From: UBA4416 sp048498515
GTDB taxonomy: Bacteria > Bacteroidota > Bacteroidia > B-17B0 > Aurantibacillaceae
NCBI GenBank assembly: GCA_048498515.1
Contig: JBEHXV010000018.1
Coordinates: 1 to 64,000, forward strand
DNA length: 64,000 nucleotides
Direction: 5' to 3'
Position numbers and translations under genes: made by a program. Below are positions 60,301 through 64,000 of the stretch, in pieces (within the stretch, counting starts at the first letter, position 1; the number at the start of each line of letters is the position of its first letter). Below the pieces are notes generated by a model that did not search any database, was not told the origin of the DNA, and saw only the letters and a program-made list of their open reading frames with translations.

Positions 60301-61919
60301 ATACAGTAACAACCAATTCGGCTACCATTTGTGCCGGACAAAGTGCTGTTTTAACAGCCACCGCCAATGGGGTATCTACTTACTCATGGAATACAGGTTC
60401 TACCTTAAACCCATTAACGGTTAGCCCTACTGTAACAACAACTTATACGGTTACAGATAATACCAGCTGCCCGGGTCAGGGAACTATTACAATAAACGTC
60501 AACTCAACACCGGTGATCTCTGTCAGTCCTTCTGCATCTACCTGCCCTGGTAGTTCTGTTGCCATTTCGGCAACTGTAAGTACGGCTTCGTATACATGGT
60601 CGCCATCATCGGCAGTACTTGGATCGGTAAATAGCGCTTCTGCTGCTGCTAATCCTACATCCACTACTATATATACCGTTACGTCGCCAGGATGTTCGGG
60701 CACTGTGAGCAATACTGTACAGGTAACTGTGCTTAACCCGCTGCCGGTAATTGTTGCTAATCCAACTGTTATTTGTTCGGGAGGTTCATCCACCTTAACG
60801 GCTACCGGTGCAAATAGCTATTCATGGGCCGGTTCAAACTTAAGCACCACTAACGGTTCGGTTACAGTTGCTTCTCCGGGTAGCACATCCACTTATACCG
60901 TTACAGGATTCATCGGTGTTTGTTCAAACACAGCGGTAATTAGCGTTGCGGTGTCTGCTCCGCCGGTTTACACGGTTACTGCCAATGCCACTTCTATTTG
61001 TGCAGGACAAAGTGCTACATTAACTGCTACAGCAAATGGCGTTACTTCTTATTCCTGGAATACGGGCTCAACCCAAAATCCATTAACAGTAAGCCCTTCA
61101 GGTACTACAAGCTATACAGTGACAGGCAATTCGCTTTGTCCGGGCCACGGCGTTATTACCATTACGGTAAACCAATTGCCATCTGTTTCCATTAACTCTG
61201 CATTGATCTGCGCCGGGCAATCGGCAACGTTAAGCGCAAGCGGAACAGCGACCTCTTATACCTGGACAGCTGGTGATGGAACATCCCTGCCTCATACCTC
61301 TACGGTTGTGGTGTCGCCTTCATCTACTACAAGCTATACTTTAACCGGCTCAAATGCAGCAGGATGTTCATCAAACAATACGACTATGGTTAATGTAAGC
61401 GATCCTCATGCGTCATTTACAGGTATGCCAAATGCTACCGAAACCATTGAAACGGTGCTTAACTTACAAAACACCAGCACAGGCGCCAGCAATGTGGCCT
61501 GGTCAACCTGCTATGGCATTTACACAACAACAACTGTAACCCTGCCACTGAACGATGAAGGGGTATGCTGTGTAACGTTGTATGCTTACGAAGGCAGTTG
61601 TATTGACTCGGTGACACAATGTGTAACTGTGGTACCAAAAGCCCGACTGATCGTTCCTAACGTATTTACACCAAACGGCGACGGAAGGAATGACAACTTT
61701 ACCCTTGATGCTGTAGGCATAGGCGATATTACCATTGCCATATTTGACCGTTGGGGACTAAAAATGTTCGAAACCTCAACAAGCGGCAACATTAAATGGG
61801 ATGGAAAAACCAAGAACGGAGCCCTGGTTCCTGATGGTACTTACTTCTACATGCTAAAGGCAACGGGCCTTGATGGCGAAAATTACGACCTTAAAGGCAC
61901 CATTAACGTCTTCCAGTAA
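57306..61919 (+). CDS. Large type B T9SS cargo with CUB-like and Ig-like domains
   Basis: A protein of 1537 residues, or 1523 from ATG 57348 (MKQLFTFFCVLVSG), which gives a tighter signal peptide. A CUB-like domain occupies about 85-180 (IRTEYVILADKGDVLSFYDG). A Cys-rich part with NNSWLSFIASSTSAQFQF follows. Many Ig/PKD-like repeats rich in Thr and Ser come next (ICAGQSATLTA, YTWSP, TTTYTV), including a large internal duplication. The end is the gliding-motility/type B domain: VPNVFTPNGDGRNDNF, IAIFDRWGLKMF, DGTYFYMLKATG. It is predicted to be surface adhesin-like. It has no porP next to it and may use the one at 40825 or another. Confidence 0.92.
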   Translation: MKKGLFLSKLTKLKMKQLFTFFCVLVSGLTLTAQTTIPEAINVVLDKNVLKMDQNTDFMDKSKQITLPEDGMFLYSSLNNEGMLLNGYDSNENYVVTISNPSRQKIRIRTEYVILADKGDVLSFYDGPDTLHPLMASYNNAFLNNELIVSHNDKITISFKSNSTGVSRGFRLRVDQANLKGYNLATPNSCLNATPAADACVNAPLICNLNGYCGNTSGQYTPDNTNIPGFCGSIENNSWLSFIASSTSAQFQFTSAGCQSSGSGIQALIYASSNCSNFTQVSNCVSQGSSSGSFTITTNTALVPGVKYYIMVDGYAGNVCNYSVTAQAGVATNPQITANPTQVCPGAATQLGSSIVSSSYTWTASDGTPLPNTATITVNPTSTTTYTLDIGPSGCSPTGGSAVQTITVTGTLPPPNISAPNACTGNAVTLSSLTNGGTYNWNGPNGFNSNVQNPTIPNFGPSDAGTYTLDISYGPGCATLPATVNISVLPSPTVNLALSPSAAVCAGTAITFTASGGAGANPYSWNWNTAQATGTVQSCVLNPLWISPIFEPITGPQYICTNNPFPGSNAGSTATLVPSQSTQLCVSTTSNGCTSQTCQNITVLSNTTLSVSPSVTTCPAQPVTLTGYGASTYTWEPGTISGNTVSVNPASTTIYTVSGPGCGATPLTNTVEVVVANTPPVLGAIQTTTLLCPNQTDVHYTVNNVAGTTYVWTLPTGAVITSTSSTVSDVTANMGPAEGIFTVAVTATNTCGSTTETLTVQVQQITVAASASPASFCAPGSTTLTVSGAYWYDIQPIDGLAVSSGTNTTYVASPTVTTTYTITGNQGACINSTVVTITVGTASSPLTVSSTMSTCPTSSVTLTASGGTGTYTWSPASAILGSVNNASVAANPSVTTIYTVSAPGCSGISTNTVEVTVISSIPVAAAATSTALCSGNSATLTSSGASTYTWSPNTNLSTINGSVTVASPTVTTSYTVTGAIGTCSNIAVVDITVANTPVYTVTTNSATICAGQSAVLTATANGVSTYSWNTGSTLNPLTVSPTVTTTYTVTDNTSCPGQGTITINVNSTPVISVSPSASTCPGSSVAISATVSTASYTWSPSSAVLGSVNSASAAANPTSTTIYTVTSPGCSGTVSNTVQVTVLNPLPVIVANPTVICSGGSSTLTATGANSYSWAGSNLSTTNGSVTVASPGSTSTYTVTGFIGVCSNTAVISVAVSAPPVYTVTANATSICAGQSATLTATANGVTSYSWNTGSTQNPLTVSPSGTTSYTVTGNSLCPGHGVITITVNQLPSVSINSALICAGQSATLSASGTATSYTWTAGDGTSLPHTSTVVVSPSSTTSYTLTGSNAAGCSSNNTTMVNVSDPHASFTGMPNATETIETVLNLQNTSTGASNVAWSTCYGIYTTTTVTLPLNDEGVCCVTLYAYEGSCIDSVTQCVTVVPKARLIVPNVFTPNGDGRNDNFTLDAVGIGDITIAIFDRWGLKMFETSTSGNIKWDGKTKNGALVPDGTYFYMLKATGLDGENYDLKGTINVFQ
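59838..61175 (+). repeat. Tandem duplication of a three-Ig-domain module in a T9SS cargo
   Basis: Unit 1 (about 59838-60512) and unit 2 (about 60513-61175) each contain a STCPxSSV domain, a TxLCSG/TVICSG domain and a PVYTVTxNxxxICAGQSA domain in the same order. The offset is 675 bases at the first Cys and 669 bases at PVYTV. Identity is moderate at the DNA level, so the duplication is not very recent. Confidence 0.8.
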
Positions 61920-61935
61920 TCCATAAAAAAATAAA

Positions 61936-61969
61936 AAAAACGCAGTTCTTAACAGGGCTGCGTTTTTTT
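61936..61969 (+). terminator. Terminator after the T9SS cargo gene
   Basis: A-tract, stem AACGCAG / CTGCGTT, 12-nt loop, then a run of T. It is placed 17 bases after the stop codon. Confidence 0.85.
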
Positions 61970-61974
61970 GTACC

Positions 61975-61982
61975 TACCTTTG
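61975..61982 (+). promoter_or_regulatory. Possible promoter element TACCTTTG
   Basis: Exact TAnnTTTG match 27 bases before the glutathione peroxidase ATG, directly after the terminator. No TTG box at the expected distance. Confidence 0.45.
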
Positions 61983-62008
61983 TAGCCTACTTCTTAATTG
62001 ATCTTATT

Positions 62009-62569
62009 ATGGGCAGGTATGGAATTACATTATGGTTAGTTGTTGTCTCTTTTTTCTCCATCTTTGCTTATAAAAAAGGAACACCTTCCTCTTCTGTTTA
62101 TCAGTTCAAAGCAAAAACTATTGACGGAGAAATTCTTGACCTTGCCTCTTTAAAAGGTAAAAAGATCCTGATCGTTAACACGGCCAGCAAATGCGGCTTC
62201 ACTCCACAGTTCAAACAACTGGAAGAGCTTTACCAAAAATACAAAGACAAGAATTTTGTCATCATCGGCTTTCCCTGCAACCAGTTTGCACACCAGGACC
62301 CTGGCTCTTCTTCAGAGATCAAGGAATTTTGTACAAGAAACTATGGAGTAAGTTTCCCGATGATGGAAAAAATCCATGTAAAGGGCGACAGCATCTCCGA
62401 CATTTATGCCTGGCTTACTTCCAAGAAAAAAAATGGAGTGGAAAGCAGCTCGGTAAAATGGAATTTCCAAAAATACATGATTGACGAGAATGGTTTTTTG
62501 GTAGGGCATGTCGGCTCCGTTAAAAAACCCGATTGCAGTGAAATTGTGAACTGGATTGAGGGGAAATAG
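62009..62569 (+). CDS. Glutathione peroxidase-family thiol peroxidase
   Basis: A 186-residue protein with an N-terminal hydrophobic segment (about 5-21, signal or anchor), so it probably acts in the periplasm. NTASKCGFTPQF has the peroxidatic Cys62, FPCNQF the Gln of the catalytic tetrad, and VKWNFQKYMID the Trp and Asn. A second Cys (KEFCTRNYG) could be resolving. Bacterial members mostly use thioredoxin, so the glutathione name is historical. It has its own promoter-like element. Confidence 0.92.
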   Translation: MGRYGITLWLVVVSFFSIFAYKKGTPSSSVYQFKAKTIDGEILDLASLKGKKILIVNTASKCGFTPQFKQLEELYQKYKDKNFVIIGFPCNQFAHQDPGSSSEIKEFCTRNYGVSFPMMEKIHVKGDSISDIYAWLTSKKKNGVESSSVKWNFQKYMIDENGFLVGHVGSVKKPDCSEIVNWIEGK

Positions 62570-62612
62570 TTATGAGAGATGAGTTGACATACTCATAACT
62601 CATAATTCATAA

Positions 62613-63362
62613 CTATCTTAAAACAGTAGTTGCATTAGCCTGAATGGTTGGCACAATAATCAAATCGTTAATGTTTACATGAGCCGGACGTGAGGCCATC
62701 CAGTAAATGGTTTCGGCAATATCTTCCGGTTTTAAAGGGACAATGTTCTCATATACTTTTTTAGCGCGCTCTTCATCGCCATCAAAACGCACCACACTAA
62801 ATTCGGTTTCCACCATTCCCGGGTTTATAGCCGATACTTTAATGCCATGAGGCAACAGATCAATGCGCATGCCTTTGTTGAGGGCATCAACCGCATGTTT
62901 GGTGGCGCAATACACATTACCATTGGCATACACCTCTTTACCGGCAATGGAACCCACATTAATAATATGCCCTTTTTTATGTGGGATCATTAAGTTGGAA
63001 ACGTGCCTGCTCATGTATAACAAGCCTTTGATGTTAGTATCGATCATTTGTTCCCAATGACTGGTTTTGCCATCCTGAATGCCTGCCAACCCTGCAGCAA
63101 GGCCTGCATTGTTTACCAGCACATCAATTTTTTTAAATTCGGCAGGCAGGCTGTTCATGGCATCTTCCACTTCTTTTTCAATCCTGATATCAAAACACAG
63201 GTCAATTAGCTTAATGGAATGGTCTTTCATTAAAGCCTGTTTCAGTTCCGTTAAACGTTCCTGCCTTCTGCCGGTTATAATAAGGTCATATCCGTGTTTT
63301 GCAAACTCAATGGCGGTCCATTTTCCTATACCCGATGTGGCGCCTGTAATCAATGCTATCAT
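62613..63362 (-). CDS. Short-chain dehydrogenase/reductase (YdfG-like)
   Basis: A 249-residue cytosolic SDR. MIALITGATSGIGKWTA binds NAD(P), with TGRRQERL after it suggesting NADP preference; VLVNNAGLAAGL, INVGSIAGKEVY and the catalytic VYCATKHAV (Tyr-x3-Lys) follow. PEDIAETIYWMASRPAHVNI near the end is typical of the serine/3-hydroxy-acid dehydrogenase YdfG group. The true substrate is unknown. It converges with the peroxidase gene. Confidence 0.92.
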   Translation of the reverse strand: MIALITGATSGIGKWTAIEFAKHGYDLIITGRRQERLTELKQALMKDHSIKLIDLCFDIRIEKEVEDAMNSLPAEFKKIDVLVNNAGLAAGLAGIQDGKTSHWEQMIDTNIKGLLYMSRHVSNLMIPHKKGHIINVGSIAGKEVYANGNVYCATKHAVDALNKGMRIDLLPHGIKVSAINPGMVETEFSVVRFDGDEERAKKVYENIVPLKPEDIAETIYWMASRPAHVNINDLIIVPTIQANATTVLR

Positions 63363-63500
63363 AGTACTTAAAATTAGTGGGACTAAATATAAAAAATCGG
63401 GCGTTTATAAATCTTTAAATGCCCCGAAAAGTTCTCCTAAAAAATGAGTATATTTATACCACTCTTTTTTTGAGAGAGGAAAATTAATAATAACATGTGT

Positions 63501-63550
63501 TCTCGACTCTCACTATCACGACTTGTCGTGATGACGAACTGACAATAATT
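63501..63550. repeat. Mosaic palindromic repeat with TCACGAC/GTCGTGA core
   Basis: The core TCACGACTTGTCGTGA (63516-63531) is nearly that of the element at 2910-2925. The flanks TTCTCGACTCTCA and CGAACTGACA match the GTTCTCGA/CGAACTGACA family seen at 33045-33120. It looks like a fusion of two repeat types. Confidence 0.65.
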
Positions 63551-63587
63551 TGTCGGTGGACATCCTGAACTATAATATATAGAAAAA

Positions 63588-64000
63588 ATGGCATGTGGAA
63601 GTTGCTCAACTGGGCAGGATAAAAATGGCGGAATCCCCGCCGGGTGTAATAACAACGGTTCATGCGGCACAGGCGGCAGCTGTAACAAATTAAACGTCTT
63701 CGACTGGCTTGGGAACATGAGCCTGCCTGAGGGGCAAGCTCCCTGCGATGTGATGGAAATTCGTTTTAAAAACTCCCGAAAGGAATTTTTCCGTAATGTG
63801 AATAACCTTAGCCTTAATGTGGGCGATGTGGTTGCCGTTGAGTCCTCTCCGGGACACGATATTGGCGTAGTTTCCATTACAGGCGAGCTGGTAAGGCTCC
63901 AGATGAAGAAAAAGAATGTGAACTTCGACAGTGACGAAATTCGTAAAATATACCGTAAGGCAAAGCAACAGGACATTGATAAATGGCGCGAAGCCCAAAA
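63588..64000 (+). CDS. PSP1/RicT-family protein (partial, runs off the window)
   Basis: ATG 63588 opens a frame still open at the window end; 137 codons are visible. The first 33 residues are Gly/Asn-rich with five cysteines (3, 6, 20, 26, 32). The PSP1-like core follows (DVMEIRFKNSRKEFFRN, VGDVVAVESSPGHDIGVVSITGELVRLQMK). B. subtilis RicT works in the Ric complex, which carries iron-sulfur clusters and affects RNA processing with RNase Y; a like function in Bacteroidota is not established. I recall the same Cys-rich N-terminus in Bacteroidota homologues. Confidence 0.88.
   Translation, partial: MACGSCSTGQDKNGGIPAGCNNNGSCGTGGSCNKLNVFDWLGNMSLPEGQAPCDVMEIRFKNSRKEFFRNVNNLSLNVGDVVAVESSPGHDIGVVSITGELVRLQMKKKNVNFDSDEIRKIYRKAKQQDIDKWREAQ

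Noticed and set aside
63437..63998. Two minus-strand reading frames (179 and 102 residues)
   Set aside because: Both are shadows of the PSP1/RicT gene on the plus strand, whose motifs are clear.
1..64000. tRNA, rRNA, riboswitch or IS elements
   Set aside because: None was recognised on reading the intergenic regions on both strands; a covariance-model scan would be decisive.

Overview
The window looks like a chromosomal segment of a Bacteroidota bacterium of the Flavobacteriia/Sphingobacteriia type. Supporting signs are T9SS C-terminal domains of types A and B, a PorP/SprF-SprB pair, a PorE-like OmpA protein, type III glutamine synthetase, promoters of the TTG-N20-TAnnTTTG type, weak A-rich ribosome binding sites and moderate-to-low G+C. 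No rRNA, tRNA, insertion sequence, phage or CRISPR array was seen. One structural RNA, the SRP RNA, is present on the minus strand.

Layout. Positions 1-6630: tail of a probable membrane protein, porE-like gene, DoxX-like protein, glnN (GSIII), a small membrane protein and a T9SS cargo with a choice-of-anchor L domain. Positions 6750-10210: a BatA-domain protein followed by a dihydroorotase homologue that has lost most metal ligands. Positions 10220-33040: a surface-glycan region in three blocks. The first plus block holds a GT87-like transferase, acyltransferase, FkbM methyltransferase, a one-CxxCH exported protein, a SPASM radical SAM enzyme and an arylsulfotransferase-like protein. The minus block holds flippase, two Wzy/WaaL-like proteins, two GT4 enzymes, a 2OG-Fe(II) oxygenase and a phosphoglycosyl transferase. 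The second plus block holds a Wzz-like protein, three B12-type radical SAM proteins, two methyltransferases and a nucleotidyltransferase.

Positions 33170-41755: two probable outer-membrane proteins, carB (lacking the MGS domain), SRP RNA, a GT2 enzyme with an unknown membrane protein, a psd gene with an unknown exported protein, and porP/sprF. Positions 41757-50261: a 2834-residue SprB-like adhesin with about 30 repeats. Positions 50388-57190: NUDIX, kdsC, a DUF2520-type protein, then ccmF-ccmE-ccmD-ccmC-ccmB for cytochrome c maturation. Positions 57306-64000: a second large type B T9SS cargo, a glutathione peroxidase, an SDR and the start of a PSP1/RicT gene that runs off the window.

How the parts fit. 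The minus block has the full set for a Wzx/Wzy-type polymer: initiation, elongation, flipping, polymerisation or ligation, with Wzz next door. The radical SAM, oxygenase, sulfotransferase-like, acyl- and methyltransferase genes would decorate it or build an unusual unit or lipid. The T9SS cargo and porE/porP genes belong to surface adhesion or gliding. The ccm genes could mature the exported CxxCH protein of the glycan region.

Most notable: (1) a 56-bp palindrome inserted in frame in a radical SAM gene, like the Rickettsia palindromic elements; (2) a family of three inverted repeats, two flanking ccmE, with a compensatory base change; (3) coordinated loss of cysteine pairs in the SprB repeats, which predicts the disulfide pattern; (4) the pseudo-dihydroorotase; (5) the radical-SAM-rich glycan cluster, whose product cannot be named from sequence.
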